41,854 nt of DNA from Opitutaceae bacterium (GCA_016793535.1 JAEUHA010000166.1:1-41854); one strand, 5' to 3'; shown: positions 1 through 9,199, counted from the stretch's first letter. Translations and numbers: made by a program. Notes: generated by a model from the sequence alone, not told the origin.

Positions 1-582
1 ACGTCGCACATGCGCCGCGTGTCCCGCCGCACGTCGATCAGCATGATCCGCATCCAGGCCGCCACGGCCGACAAGATCGATACGGTCAAACAGGGCGTAG
101 AGGATCTGCTGACCCAGCGTCGGCGCGGCCGCGAACCCGACTTCACCGTGCGCACCCAGGAGGAACTCGCCACCGCCGCCACGCAGGCCAACAAGACAAT
201 GACCGGCCTGCTCGCCGGCATCGCCGGTGTCTCGCTCATCGTCGGCGGCATCGGCATCATGAACATCATGCTGGTGTCCGTGACCGAGCGCACCCGCGAG
301 ATCGGCATCCGCCTGGCCATCGGCGCGCACGGGCGGGATGTGCTCACCCAATTCCTCATCGAGGCCATCCTGCTCAGCTCGCTCGGCGGCCTGATCGGGG
401 TCGCCGTCGGCATCGGCGGCTCGCAACTGCTCTCGAGTTACAACGGCTGGCCCGTCGTCGTGCCAACCATGTGGATCGTCATCTCGGTCGCCGGCAGCGC
501 GGTGGTGGGCATCGTCTCGGGCTTCTATCCCGCGTACAAGGCCGCCCAGCTCGATCCGATCGACGCCCTGCGCTACGAATAA
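1..582 (+). CDS. MacB-type ABC transporter permease, C-terminal part
   Basis: This is the C-terminal 193 codons of an FtsX-domain permease; the frame is open from base 1, so the start lies outside the window. MacB-family permeases work with an ATPase and a periplasmic adaptor to move peptides, lipoproteins or drugs across the envelope. The periplasmic end reads into three hydrophobic segments: around GLLAGIAGVSLIVGGIGIMN, around IEAILLSSLGGLIGVAVGIG and the last one around IVISVAGSAVVGIVSGFYPA. The conserved motifs are TERTREIGIRLAIGA after the first membrane segment and the family-typical ending YPAYKAAQLDPIDALRYE. It is followed after 50 bases by an exported propeller protein on the same strand. 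The family assignment is firm; substrate is unknown. Confidence 0.93.
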   Translation, partial: TSHMRRVSRRTSISMIRIQAATADKIDTVKQGVEDLLTQRRRGREPDFTVRTQEELATAATQANKTMTGLLAGIAGVSLIVGGIGIMNIMLVSVTERTREIGIRLAIGAHGRDVLTQFLIEAILLSSLGGLIGVAVGIGGSQLLSSYNGWPVVVPTMWIVISVAGSAVVGIVSGFYPAYKAAQLDPIDALRYE

Positions 583-632
583 GCGCGGCGCGGCTTGTCC
601 CCCGGCCGCCGGTCTGGCATCGACCTCGCATC

Positions 633-1955
633 GTGCCGTCCGTCCCTGCCCCGTCCGTGAGCCCGCCCCGCCCGCGCCCAGCACGGTCGCTCCGCGGCCG
701 GCTGGCGCGCTGGGTCGTCCCGGCCCTGCTGCCCTTCGCCGCCGCCGCCCAATCCCACCTGGACCTGCGCGACGAAGCCCTCGCGGCGTACCAAAGAAAA
801 GACTACGCCACGGCGCAGTCCGCGATCGAGGCCGCCCTCGCCCTTCGGCCCGACTCGCCGCGCTACCTGCGGCAGCTCGCCGCCCTTTCCGCCCTGACCG
901 GCAAGGCGTCCGCCGCGATCGCCCACCTGCAGCGGCTTGCCGCCCTCGGGGTCACTGCCGACGTGGAACGCGACCGCGACTTCGCCTCCCTGCAGGGCAC
1001 ACCGGAATTCCGCCGCGTCGTCGACGCGCTGGCCGCCAACCGCCAGCCGCAGGGCACCGCCACCGTGCTGGCCGAGCTGCCGGGCCGCACCGGCATCATC
1101 GAGGGCATCGCCTACCGCGCCCGCACCGGGGAGTTCTTCCTCGGCGACGTGCATCACCGCTGCATCTGGCGCCGGGACCGCGCCGGCCGCGTCGACCGGT
1201 TCACCGTGGACGATGAGGGGCTCTTCGGCATCTTCGGCCTCGCCCTCGACGAAACCCGCGGCCTCCTCTGGGCCGCCCTGAGCGCCGTGCCCGAGATGGA
1301 GGGCTTCACGGCCGAGCTCGACGGCCAGGCCGCGCTGGCGGCGTTCAGCCTGGCCACCAGCGAACTCGTGCATCTCGTGCCGGTGCCCGACGACGGGCGC
1401 GCGCACGGGCTCGGCGACCTTGTCGTCGGACCCGACGGCACCGTCTATGCGACCGACAGCCGCGCTCCGGTCATCTGGAAACTCGCCCCCGGAGCCGAGG
1501 AACCGCAGGTCCTCGCCCAGTCGCCGGCCTTCGGCTCGCTGCAGGGCCTCGTACTCGAAGACCGGATACTGCTGGTCGCCGACCACGCCAACGGACTCTT
1601 CACCGTCGCGGTCGACTCCGGCCGGATCAACGCCCTCGCGACGCCGCCGGCCACGACGCTGGTCGGCCTCGACGGCCTCGTCGCCATCCCCGGCGGCGTG
1701 GTCGCCGTGCAAAACGGCGTTGAACCGCAGCGCGTCCTGCAGCTCACCCTGACCCCGGGTTTCGCCGCGATCGAACGCGTCCGGGTCCTGGCCGCCGGCC
1801 AGCCCCACCTCACCGACCTGGCCCTGATCACCCGGGTCGACGAGCTGCCCACCCTCATCTCCGGCGCCGGCTGGGAGGGTCTCGAGGGCGCCCGGACGAA
1901 GACTCCGCCGATCCACACCGTGCGGCTCTTCCAGGTGTCGCTTTCCATCGAGTGA
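633..1955 (+). CDS. Exported TPR and SMP-30/gluconolactonase-like beta-propeller protein
   Basis: This encodes a protein of about 440 residues. The first 40 residues look like a signal peptide (arginine-rich start, then WVVPALLPFAAAAQS). Residues about 45-115 resemble one to two TPR units (DEALAAYQRKDYATAQSAIE). From about residue 150 the sequence has the repeating blades of an SMP-30/strictosidine-synthase propeller, with GIIEGIAYRARTGEFFLGDV and GLGDLVVGPDGTVYATDSRA as typical strand pairs. Members of that superfamily hydrolyse lactones or bind small molecules; no catalytic claim is made here. The start is uncertain: GTG at 633 or GTG at 657 both leave a signal peptide, and the open frame extends further upstream into the macB gene. 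No Shine-Dalgarno sequence is visible at either. Confidence 0.72.
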   Translation: MPSVPAPSVSPPRPRPARSLRGRLARWVVPALLPFAAAAQSHLDLRDEALAAYQRKDYATAQSAIEAALALRPDSPRYLRQLAALSALTGKASAAIAHLQRLAALGVTADVERDRDFASLQGTPEFRRVVDALAANRQPQGTATVLAELPGRTGIIEGIAYRARTGEFFLGDVHHRCIWRRDRAGRVDRFTVDDEGLFGIFGLALDETRGLLWAALSAVPEMEGFTAELDGQAALAAFSLATSELVHLVPVPDDGRAHGLGDLVVGPDGTVYATDSRAPVIWKLAPGAEEPQVLAQSPAFGSLQGLVLEDRILLVADHANGLFTVAVDSGRINALATPPATTLVGLDGLVAIPGGVVAVQNGVEPQRVLQLTLTPGFAAIERVRVLAAGQPHLTDLALITRVDELPTLISGAGWEGLEGARTKTPPIHTVRLFQVSLSIE

Positions 1956-2025
1956 GGGGGGACCGTCGTGATCCCATGCCAAACGGCCATCGCTCGCCTC
2001 GCGTCCTGGCTTATACCAATCGACC

Positions 2026-2159
2026 CAAGCTTCTAGACTTAACCGCGGATTACGCGGATCACACGGATAATGAAAAATCCGCGCCATCAGCGAAATCCGC
2101 GGTCAATATGCTTGGGCGGCTTTCAGCCAGAAGTATGAAAGCAAAGTCCGCTCGGTATT
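2026..2159. repeat. Dispersed 9-nt-periodic hairpin element, copy A
   Basis: The left arm is three tandem 9-nt units at 2044-2070 (CGCGGATTA, CGCGGATCA, CACGGATAA). The right arm is three units at 2077-2103 (ATCCGCGCC, ATCAGCGAA, ATCCGCGGT), the approximate reverse complement of the left. The loop is 6 nt. A second copy lies at 20538-20674. Both share a 5' flank beginning CAAGCT, and a 3' tail with identical blocks GCTTGGGCGGC (2110-2120) and AAAGCAAAGTCC (2138-2149) and a final GGTATT. The tail of this copy overlaps the start codon of the following TPR gene at 2135. Confidence 0.85.
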
Positions 2160-3022
2160 GTGCGGTGCTCCTGCTGCTCGCCGGCCCCCTCTTCCCGGCG
2201 GCCGCCCCTGCTCCCGCTCCGGCCACGCTTCCCGCCGCGATCGAACTCTTCACCGCGCGCCGCTATCCCGAAGCCCGCGATGCCCTCGCGCGCCTCGTCG
2301 CGGCGGAACCCGACAATGCGGCCGCCCATCACTACCTCGGCCGGACCCTCACCGTGCGCCACGACCTGCCGGCGATCGAGGAAGGCCTGCGCCATCTGGC
2401 CCGCGCCGCGGAACTCGAGCCACGCAATGCCGTTTACCTCGGGATCTACGGCGGCGCCTCGCTGCAACACGCCGGCCGCACCAACTCGCTCCTCGCCGCC
2501 ACCCGCGGCCGCGAGGCGATGGAGAAGGCGCTCGCGCTCGATCCCGACTACCTCGACGCCCGCGAGGGACTTTTTCAATTCTACCAGCGCGCCCCGTGGC
2601 CGCTGGGCAGCAGCGCCAAGGCCGCCGCGCAGCTCGAGGAGATTCGGCGCCGCGACCCCGATCTGGCGACCGTGCTGAGCGTGGGCGTGCGACTCAACGC
2701 CCGGGACTACGCTGGCGCGTTCCGGCTTTGCGACGAGGTGCTCGCGCGACAACCCGCCAACTACACGGCCCTCTATCATTACGGCCGCTGCGCCTCGATC
2801 AGCGGACAGAACCTGGAACGCGGACTCGCCTGCCTGCAGCAATGCCTCACGCTGGAACCGCCGACGCCCGCGGCGCCGTCACACAGCCACGTATGGTATC
2901 GCATCGGCGTGGTGCAGGAACGGCGGCAGCAGCCCGAGGAAGCCCGCGCGGCTTACCGCGCCGCACTCGAGCGGGACCCGCACAACCGCCAGGCCTCCGA
3001 GGCGCTCGCCCGCCTCCCCTGA
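2135..3022 (+). CDS. Exported tetratricopeptide-repeat protein
   Basis: This 295-residue protein has a signal peptide (MKAKSARYCAVLLLLAGPLF, then alanine/proline-rich) and several TPR units after it. Examples are AIELFTARRYPEARDALARL near residue 38 and the last unit EEARAAYRAALERDPHNRQA close to the end. TPR arrays are protein-protein scaffolds, so it probably assembles a periplasmic or envelope complex; partner unknown. ATG 2135 was chosen because it gives a clean signal peptide; ATG 2108 is in frame and would add nine residues. Both lie inside the tail of the hairpin repeat at 2026-2159, so the repeat seems to supply the translation start and first codons. No Shine-Dalgarno sequence is seen. 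Confidence 0.78.
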   Translation: MKAKSARYCAVLLLLAGPLFPAAAPAPAPATLPAAIELFTARRYPEARDALARLVAAEPDNAAAHHYLGRTLTVRHDLPAIEEGLRHLARAAELEPRNAVYLGIYGGASLQHAGRTNSLLAATRGREAMEKALALDPDYLDAREGLFQFYQRAPWPLGSSAKAAAQLEEIRRRDPDLATVLSVGVRLNARDYAGAFRLCDEVLARQPANYTALYHYGRCASISGQNLERGLACLQQCLTLEPPTPAAPSHSHVWYRIGVVQERRQQPEEARAAYRAALERDPHNRQASEALARLP

Positions 3023-3033
3023 TCCCTGCGGAC

Positions 3034-3139
3034 GGGCTTTCATGCCCCGATCCGGAGTCCTCGCGCTCGCGGTCGGGGCGTAAAGCCCCTCCCACACCCG
3101 ATTCAGGGTACCTCGGCGGGATGGGCTTTACGCCCCGAC
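3034..3139. repeat. REP-like GGGGC/GCCCC palindrome cluster
   Basis: Three palindromic units lie between the TPR gene and the sulfatase gene. The unit at 3072-3088 and the unit at 3123-3139 are perfect 17-nt reverse complements of each other. A third, diverged unit lies at 3034-3052. Each unit is itself a small stem of GGGGC and GCCCC type around a TTTAC or TTCAT loop. Read on the minus strand, the 25 nt at 3072-3096 match the element at 9245-9269 except at four positions. Confidence 0.82.
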
Positions 3140-3214
3140 GCAATCTCGTTTCCCCTGCGGTCTTTTGGCTCGACCTCGACTCGGTTGGGGGCGTCTCGTG
3201 AGGCCGAACCCCTC

Positions 3215-4756
3215 ATGAGTATCACCAGCCGACTCAGCCTGGGCGGTCTTGCCGTCCTCGCCTCGCTCCTTTTCGCCAGCGCTACGGCGTCGCTGGCGGC
3301 CGTCCGGCCCAACGTGCTCATCATCACGACGGACGACATGAGCTGCGACTCCGTCGGCGTCTACGGCTGCAAGCTCAAGGACACCACGCCGCACATGGAC
3401 CGGCTCGCGGCCGCCAGCCTGCGGTTCAACCACGCGTACGTGCAGGTCGGAAACTGCATGCCGTCGCGCAACGTGATGTTCTCGGGCCGGTATCCGCACA
3501 ACAACCGCGTCGAGGGGTTCTACGAGGTCCGCAATCCAGGGTACCCGGTGATGTCCGACCTGATGAAGGCGGGTGGTTATTTCACCGGCATCCGCGGCAA
3601 AGTCAGCCACTCGACGCCCTACTCGCCGTATCCGGCCTGGGACCTCATTCTCGACACGCTGCCGGACGGCACGATGGCGCACCCGAAGAATGTCGCGTCG
3701 TATTATCGCTCGACGCAGCAAGGGATCGCCGCGGCGAAGCAGGCCGGCAAGCCGTTTTGCCTCAACCTCAACATCTCGGATCCGCACAAGCCGTTCTACA
3801 ACGAGGACGGCCAGGCCGAGGTGAACAAGCCGAGCCGCGTGTTCACCGCCGCCGAGGTGCCGGTGCCCGGCTTCCTGCCCGACGACCCGGCGATCCGCGG
3901 TGAACTGGCGCTCTATTACTCCTCGGTGCGGCGCGGGGACGACTGCCTCGGGGAGATCCTCCGCGCGCTGCGCGAATCCGGGGAGGACGAACGGACGATC
4001 ATCCTCTTCCTGTCCGACCACGGCATGCCGCTGCCGTTCGCGAAGACGCAGCTCTACTTCCACAGCACGCGCACGCCCTGGATGGTCCGGTGGCCCGGCG
4101 TCACGACGCCCGGGGCCGTCGACGACCGGCATCTCATCTCCGGGGTCGATCTGCTGCCGACGCTGCTCGACATGGTCGGTCTCCCGCATCCCGCGGGCAT
4201 GGACGGCCGCAGTTTCGCGCCGATCCTGCGGGGCGGGACGCAGTCCGACCGCGACTATGTCGTCACCGAGTACAATGAAAACTCCGGCGGCTTTCGTCAT
4301 CCGATGCGTTCGATCGTGACGCGCGACTTCGCGTACCTGTTCAACCCGTGGTCGAACGGCGAGCGGGTCATGGCGACGGCGACCAAAGGCACGGTGACCT
4401 ACCGGCGGATGCAGGCCCTGGCCCGGACCGATCCCGCGGTTGCCGCCCGCCTGAAGCTCTTCGACCACCGGGTGCCGGAGGAGATGTATCACTACGGCAA
4501 GGACGCGGATGCGCTGGAGAATCTCGTGGCCGTCCCCGCCTTTCAGGCCCAACGCGACCGGCTGACCGCGATGCTCGAACAGTGGATGGTGCGGACCGGC
4601 GACCCGATGCTCGAGGTGTTCCGCGCCCGCCACGACCCCGCCGCCCGCGAAGCCTACATGGCGAAAGTCGAGTCCGAGGCGACCGCCCGCAAGGCCACCT
4701 CCCCGCGCGCCGGAAAGAAGGCCGGCAAGAAGAAGGCCGATTCCAAATCTCGTTGA
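3215..4756 (+). CDS. Periplasmic type I sulfatase
   Basis: This 513-residue arylsulfatase-type protein begins with a signal peptide (residues 1-29, ending SATASLAA). The mature part opens with RPNVLIITTDDMSCDSVGVY, which carries the metal-binding Asp pair. The formylglycine motif is C81-M-P-S-R followed by NVMFSG, so Cys81 would be oxidised to formylglycine. FLSDHGMPLPFAKTQLYFHS is the second metal/sulfate-binding region. It should remove sulfate esters from glycans or mucins; the exact substrate cannot be read. The C-terminus is a basic tail (GKKAGKKKADSKSR) outside the fold. ATG 3215 was preferred over an upstream start at 3185 because it places the signal peptide at the N-terminus. The TonB receptor follows 10 bases later, which suggests one uptake unit. 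Confidence 0.93.
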   Translation: MSITSRLSLGGLAVLASLLFASATASLAAVRPNVLIITTDDMSCDSVGVYGCKLKDTTPHMDRLAAASLRFNHAYVQVGNCMPSRNVMFSGRYPHNNRVEGFYEVRNPGYPVMSDLMKAGGYFTGIRGKVSHSTPYSPYPAWDLILDTLPDGTMAHPKNVASYYRSTQQGIAAAKQAGKPFCLNLNISDPHKPFYNEDGQAEVNKPSRVFTAAEVPVPGFLPDDPAIRGELALYYSSVRRGDDCLGEILRALRESGEDERTIILFLSDHGMPLPFAKTQLYFHSTRTPWMVRWPGVTTPGAVDDRHLISGVDLLPTLLDMVGLPHPAGMDGRSFAPILRGGTQSDRDYVVTEYNENSGGFRHPMRSIVTRDFAYLFNPWSNGERVMATATKGTVTYRRMQALARTDPAVAARLKLFDHRVPEEMYHYGKDADALENLVAVPAFQAQRDRLTAMLEQWMVRTGDPMLEVFRARHDPAAREAYMAKVESEATARKATSPRAGKKAGKKKADSKSR

Positions 4757-4766
4757 CCCAACCACC

Positions 4767-7700
4767 ATGCCTCCTCTCCCCCTGACCCGCCTGTCGTTTC
4801 TCTTCGCCGTCCTCGGCGCCTGGCTCGCCCTGCTCACCCCGCTGTCCGGCCAACCGGCCACCGGCGCTGTCGAAGGCCGCGTCACCAATCCCGCCACGGG
4901 CACGATCGTCGAGCGCGCCCGGATCACGGTCGAGGGGACGGCGCTCGAGACGTTCAGCGACGCCGACGGCTACTTCCGCCTGCTCAACGTCCCGGCGGGC
5001 ACCGCGCAACTGCGCGCCTCGTTCACCGGCTTCCCGCCGGCGACGGCGGCGGTGACGGTGACCGCGGGCGCGACCGTGCTGCGCAACTTCGAGCTCGCGC
5101 CGTTCGGCACCCGCGGGCCGGTCGTGGAGGGAGCGACGGTGAAGCTCGACGAGTTCATCGTCGCCACGTCGCGCGAGATGAGCGGCGCCGCCCTCGCGAT
5201 CAACGAGCAGCGTTTCGCCGCCAACCTGAAGAACGTCGTCGCCACGGACGAGTTCGGCGACATCGCCGAGGGCAACGTCGCGGAGTTCCTGAAATTCCTG
5301 CCCGGCGTGAACATCGACTACGCCGGCGGCAATGCGCGCGAAGTCTCGATCGACGGCGTGCCGGGAGACTACGTGCCGGTCACGATCGACGGCTTCAGCC
5401 TCGCCAGCGCGGTCGGCGGCGGCTCGGGCGGCACCAACCGTTCCGTGGGCCTCGACCAGGTCTCGATCAACAACCTCTCCCGCGTCGAGGTGGCGTTCTC
5501 TCCCACGCCGGAGTCGCAGGGCACCGCGCTGGCCGGCTCCGTCAACATGGTTCCCCGCAGCTCATTCGAGCGCGCCCGCCCGCTCTTCACCTACAGCACC
5601 TACGTGATGATGCGGGACAACGCGAAGAACTGGAACAAGACGCCCGCGCCGCGGCACCCCACGCGCAAGATCCACCCCGGCGCCGACCTTTCCTACGTCG
5701 TGCCGGTCTCGCGCAACTTCGGCTTCACGCTGTCCGCGGGGTTCAACCGCCAGTACTCCGGCGAACCGCAGGCGCAGCTCGGCTGGCGCGGCACGCAGCT
5801 CGCGACCAACGGCGCCGCCTTTCCGCACACGTCGTTCGACCGCCCGTACCTGACCACCTTCCTCGTCCGTAACAGCGGCAAGGATACGAAGCGCAGCTCC
5901 TTCGGCGCCACCGTCGACTACCGGCTCACGCGCAACGACCGCTTCTCGTTCTCGTTCCAGGCCTCGACCTTCGACGTCTCGATCAACCACAACGCCCTCA
6001 CGTTCGACGTCGGCCGCGTCAATCCCGGCGACTTCAGCCCGACCGCCACCCGCGGCGCCGCCGGCGCCGGCACCCTGCAGCTCGTCACCACCGGGGCAGA
6101 CCGGGCCAACTGGACGTACATGCCGTCGCTGATCTGGCGGCACGACGGCCCCGTCTGGAAGGCCGAGGCCGGCCTCGCCCACTCCCGCGCCCGCAACCGC
6201 AACCGCACGGTCGAGTCCGGCTTCTTCGACACCACCACCTCCCGCCGCACCGGCGTGACGATCGCGTTCGACGACATCTTCTACCTGCGGCCGCGGGCCA
6301 TCAGCGTCACCGACGCCGCCGGCCGGCCCGTCGATCCGTATTCACTCTCCAGCTACGTCGTCACCGCCGCGACCGACAACACCCGCGGCACCGACGACAC
6401 GAAGCGGACCGCCTACGCCAGCCTGCGCCGCGACTTCTCCGGGCAGATCCCGTTCGCTCTCAAGACGGGCGTCGATTTCCGCCAGTCCGCCCGCGACCAG
6501 CGGGTGACCAATCCCGGCTACACCTTCGTCGGCCGCGACGGGGTCGCGAGCACGACCCTGACCGCCACGAGCGACGATCTCGCGGCGCCGTTCATCGATC
6601 CGAGCTTTTCCAGCCGCGTCGCGCCGTACGGTTTTCCCAAGATCGAGGGCATCAGCAGCGAGACGCTCTTCGGCTACTGGCAGGCCAATCCCTCCCACAT
6701 TCGGCTGACGAACGCGAACACCGCCTACCGCTCCTCGGTCAATCTCTCCAAACGCGCCGAGGAGCTGGTCTCCGCCGCCTACGTGCGCGGCGACCTGCAG
6801 TTCCTGCAGAACCGGCTCAAGGTCGTCGGCGGAGTCCGGCTCGAACAGACCAACATCGAGGCCGAGGGCCCGCTCACGGATCCGTCCCGCAACGTCCAGC
6901 GCGACGCGCAGGGCCGGCCGGTGCTCGGCGCCAACGGCCGGCCGGTGCCGATCGTCCCGGCCAGCAATGCGCTCGGCGTCTCGCAGCTCACCTACATCGA
7001 CCGGGGCGCACAGACCGAAAAGGAATACCTGCGGTGGTTTCCCAGTTTGAACGTCAGCTACAACGTCCGCGAGGATCTCATCGCGCGCGCCGCCGTCTAC
7101 ACGTCCATCGGCCGGCCCGATTACAATCAGTACGCCGGCGGCGTCACCCTGCCCGACCCCGAGGACCCGCAGCCCGGCGACCAAATCGCGCTCAGCAACA
7201 TCGGGATCAAGCCCTGGAGCGCCCGCACGTTCAACGCCCGGCTGGAGTATTACCTGCAGGGCGTCGGCCAGGTCTCGATCGGGGCCTTTCGGCGCGACTT
7301 CGAGAACTTCTTCGGCAACACCACGCTCGCGCCGTCGCCCGAGTTCCTCGAGGACTACAACCTCGATCCCAACGTGTACGGCGGCTACCCGGTCGTGACC
7401 CAGTACAACCTCCAGGACACCGTGCGGATGCAGGGCATCAGCGTGAACTACAAGCAGGCCCTGACCTTCCTGCCCTCGTGGGCGCGCGGCATCACGGTCT
7501 TCGCCAACGGCAACGCCCAGCGCCTGCTCGGCCCGGCGAGTTCCAACTTCCCCGGCTTCATCCCGCGGACCGCGAACTGGGGCGTCAGCCTCACCCGCCC
7601 GCGCTACAGCCTGCGCGCCAACTGGAACTACCGGAGCCACCAGCGGCGCAATGCCATCGCCGCCGGCCCGAGCATCGAACCGGGCACGTTCACCTACTGG

Positions 7701-7898
7701 TCAAAGCGACTCTACGTCGACCTGAACGCGGAAATCGTCCTCACGAAGCGTTTCGGTCTCTTCGCCGCGCTGCGCAACGTCGGCGACGCCCCGGACGACA
7801 TCCAGGTCTACGGCCCCAGCACCCCCGAGCACGCGCAGTTCCGCCAGCGGATCGAGTTCGGGTCGCTGTGGACGTTCGGGATCAAGGGCACGTTTTAA
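4767..7898 (+). CDS. TonB-dependent outer-membrane receptor with N-terminal carboxypeptidase-regulatory domain
   Basis: This 1043-residue outer-membrane receptor has a signal peptide (about residues 1-29). A carboxypeptidase-regulatory-like Ig domain follows at about 33-115 (VEGRVTNPATGTIVERARIT, then FSDADGYFRLLNVPAG). The plug is at about 125-260, with the typical EFLKFLPGVNIDY and VSIDGVPGDYVPVTIDGFSL. A long barrel runs to the end, which closes with the aromatic ending TFGIKGTF. The architecture matches the TonB-Xanthomonas-Caulobacter class used for large saccharides. It lies directly after a sulfatase gene, so sulfated glycan fragments are a reasonable but unproven ligand. No SusD-like partner is present in the window. 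Confidence 0.93.
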   Translation: MPPLPLTRLSFLFAVLGAWLALLTPLSGQPATGAVEGRVTNPATGTIVERARITVEGTALETFSDADGYFRLLNVPAGTAQLRASFTGFPPATAAVTVTAGATVLRNFELAPFGTRGPVVEGATVKLDEFIVATSREMSGAALAINEQRFAANLKNVVATDEFGDIAEGNVAEFLKFLPGVNIDYAGGNAREVSIDGVPGDYVPVTIDGFSLASAVGGGSGGTNRSVGLDQVSINNLSRVEVAFSPTPESQGTALAGSVNMVPRSSFERARPLFTYSTYVMMRDNAKNWNKTPAPRHPTRKIHPGADLSYVVPVSRNFGFTLSAGFNRQYSGEPQAQLGWRGTQLATNGAAFPHTSFDRPYLTTFLVRNSGKDTKRSSFGATVDYRLTRNDRFSFSFQASTFDVSINHNALTFDVGRVNPGDFSPTATRGAAGAGTLQLVTTGADRANWTYMPSLIWRHDGPVWKAEAGLAHSRARNRNRTVESGFFDTTTSRRTGVTIAFDDIFYLRPRAISVTDAAGRPVDPYSLSSYVVTAATDNTRGTDDTKRTAYASLRRDFSGQIPFALKTGVDFRQSARDQRVTNPGYTFVGRDGVASTTLTATSDDLAAPFIDPSFSSRVAPYGFPKIEGISSETLFGYWQANPSHIRLTNANTAYRSSVNLSKRAEELVSAAYVRGDLQFLQNRLKVVGGVRLEQTNIEAEGPLTDPSRNVQRDAQGRPVLGANGRPVPIVPASNALGVSQLTYIDRGAQTEKEYLRWFPSLNVSYNVREDLIARAAVYTSIGRPDYNQYAGGVTLPDPEDPQPGDQIALSNIGIKPWSARTFNARLEYYLQGVGQVSIGAFRRDFENFFGNTTLAPSPEFLEDYNLDPNVYGGYPVVTQYNLQDTVRMQGISVNYKQALTFLPSWARGITVFANGNAQRLLGPASSNFPGFIPRTANWGVSLTRPRYSLRANWNYRSHQRRNAIAAGPSIEPGTFTYWSKRLYVDLNAEIVLTKRFGLFAALRNVGDAPDDIQVYGPSTPEHAQFRQRIEFGSLWTFGIKGTF

Positions 7899-7947
7899 CC
7901 TGGATGGAGTGCACTGCGGCCTTCGTCGCACCCAGAGCAAACGGAGG

Positions 7948-8051
7948 ACAGGATGTACAAGGTTTACAGGATGGATTCGGGGTCAGTTCGGGATTTTCGA
8001 CGCTCCCGCTGCAGTTGATTCCCCTATCCGGTGAATCCTGCCCATCCTGTC
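7948..8051. repeat. 9-nt-periodic hairpin element, ACAGGATG class
   Basis: The 265-base gap between the receptor and the permease gene contains three 9-nt units at 7948-7974 (ACAGGATGT, ACAAGGTTT, ACAGGATGG). Two inverted units lie at 8034-8051 (AATCCTGCC, CATCCTGTC). The loop of about 59 nt is longer than in the other copies. About 40 bases after the right arm, the 13-mer ATACCAATCGACC (8094-8106) is identical to 2013-2025, just ahead of the hairpin element at 2026. That suggests a shared flank. Nothing else was recognised in the gap. Confidence 0.75.
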
Positions 8052-8163
8052 TCAAAATCAGGCTTCAGGGCGATACTCAGAATCGTCGCCGAGATACCAA
8101 TCGACCGCAAACGCTTGCGCCCGAGGCCACCTTGGGCGGAGATTGGGCGCTCCACCACCAGCC

Positions 8164-9180
8164 GTGCGGGATTATTTCCTACGACGTTTACTCCTGATCG
8201 TACCTACCCTGCTCGGGATCACCATGATCGTGTTCCTGATCACGCGTGTGGTCCCGGGTGGACCGATCGAGCGGGCGCTGATGGAGGCCCGGATGGGCGA
8301 CCAAGGGGGCGCACAAACGAAGCAGATCGGCAGCGGCGCGATCTCGGAGGAGCAGATGGCGCAGCTCAAGGCCTACTACGGTTTCGATAAGCCGCCGTTC
8401 GAAGCCTACCTGATCTGGCTGGGCAAGGTCGTGCGCGGGGACCTGGGCAATTCCTACCGCTACAACGAGCCCGTCCTCACCATCATCTGGGAACGCATGC
8501 CGGTCTCGCTGCTCTACGGGCTCGTGACCACGATCCTCGTCTACGGCGTGTGCATTCCGCTCGGCGTGCTGAAGGCGATCAAGCACCGGACCTGGATCGA
8601 CAACGTCACGTCGGCGCTCGTGTTCACCGGCTACGCGATCCCCGGCTACGCGCTCGGCGCCCTGCTCGTGGTATATCTGTCGGCGCGGCTGGGCTGGTTT
8701 CCGATGGGCGGTTTCCACAGCCGGGGCTTCGAGGACCTCAGCTTCTTCGGGCAGATCGGCGACCTCGCCCACCACGCCGTGCTGCCGCTCGTGTGCTACA
8801 CGGTGGGCAGTTTCGCGTTCGTCACGCTGCTGATGAAGAATCATCTGATGGACAACCTCGCGGCCGACTTCGTCCGGACCGCGATGGCCAAGGGCGTCAC
8901 GTTCCGGCAGGCCGTGCTCGGGCACGCGCTGCGGAACTCGCTCATCCCGATCGCGACGCACTTCGGCGGCCACCTTAGCGTGCTCGTGACGGGCTCGTTC
9001 CTGATCGAGTTCATTTTCGACATCAACGGCATGGGCCTCCTCGGTTACACCTCGGTCGTCGACCGCGACTACCCGACCGTGATGGGCGTCCTGATCATTT
9101 CCTCCGTGCTGATCCTGATCGGCAACATCCTCTCGGACATACTCGTGGCGCTGATCGATCCGCGCATCCGGTTCAAATGA
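8164..9180 (+). CDS. yejB: Peptide/microcin C-type ABC transporter permease, YejB-like
   Basis: This 338-residue inner-membrane permease resembles YejB of the peptide/nickel/microcin C importers. The N-terminus YFLRRLLLIVPTLLGITMIV is the characteristic first membrane helix, followed by the PGGPIE motif. The cytoplasmic coupling (EAA) loop is at DFVRTAMAKGVTFRQAVLGH, and the C-terminal helix ends in ALIDPRIRFK. The frame is open to a TTG at 8143. GTG 8164 was preferred because the homologous N-terminus begins here; neither has a good ribosome-binding site. It is the first gene of a five-gene importer unit. A REP-like hairpin separates it from the next permease gene. The family is certain; the substrate is inferred only from similarity to Yej. 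Confidence 0.9.
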   Translation: MRDYFLRRLLLIVPTLLGITMIVFLITRVVPGGPIERALMEARMGDQGGAQTKQIGSGAISEEQMAQLKAYYGFDKPPFEAYLIWLGKVVRGDLGNSYRYNEPVLTIIWERMPVSLLYGLVTTILVYGVCIPLGVLKAIKHRTWIDNVTSALVFTGYAIPGYALGALLVVYLSARLGWFPMGGFHSRGFEDLSFFGQIGDLAHHAVLPLVCYTVGSFAFVTLLMKNHLMDNLAADFVRTAMAKGVTFRQAVLGHALRNSLIPIATHFGGHLSVLVTGSFLIEFIFDINGMGLLGYTSVVDRDYPTVMGVLIISSVLILIGNILSDILVALIDPRIRFK

Positions 9181-9199
9181 GCCTGCGCGATGTTCATGC

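Noticed and set aside
573..2087. A 504-codon open frame on the minus strand opposite the propeller protein
   Set aside because: Composition is that of a shadow frame; the plus strand has a signal peptide and propeller repeats.
7978..7987. CGGGGTCAGT shared between the loop of the 7948 repeat and the palindrome at 37902
   Set aside because: Ten bases in GC-rich DNA is too short to claim a relationship without further copies.
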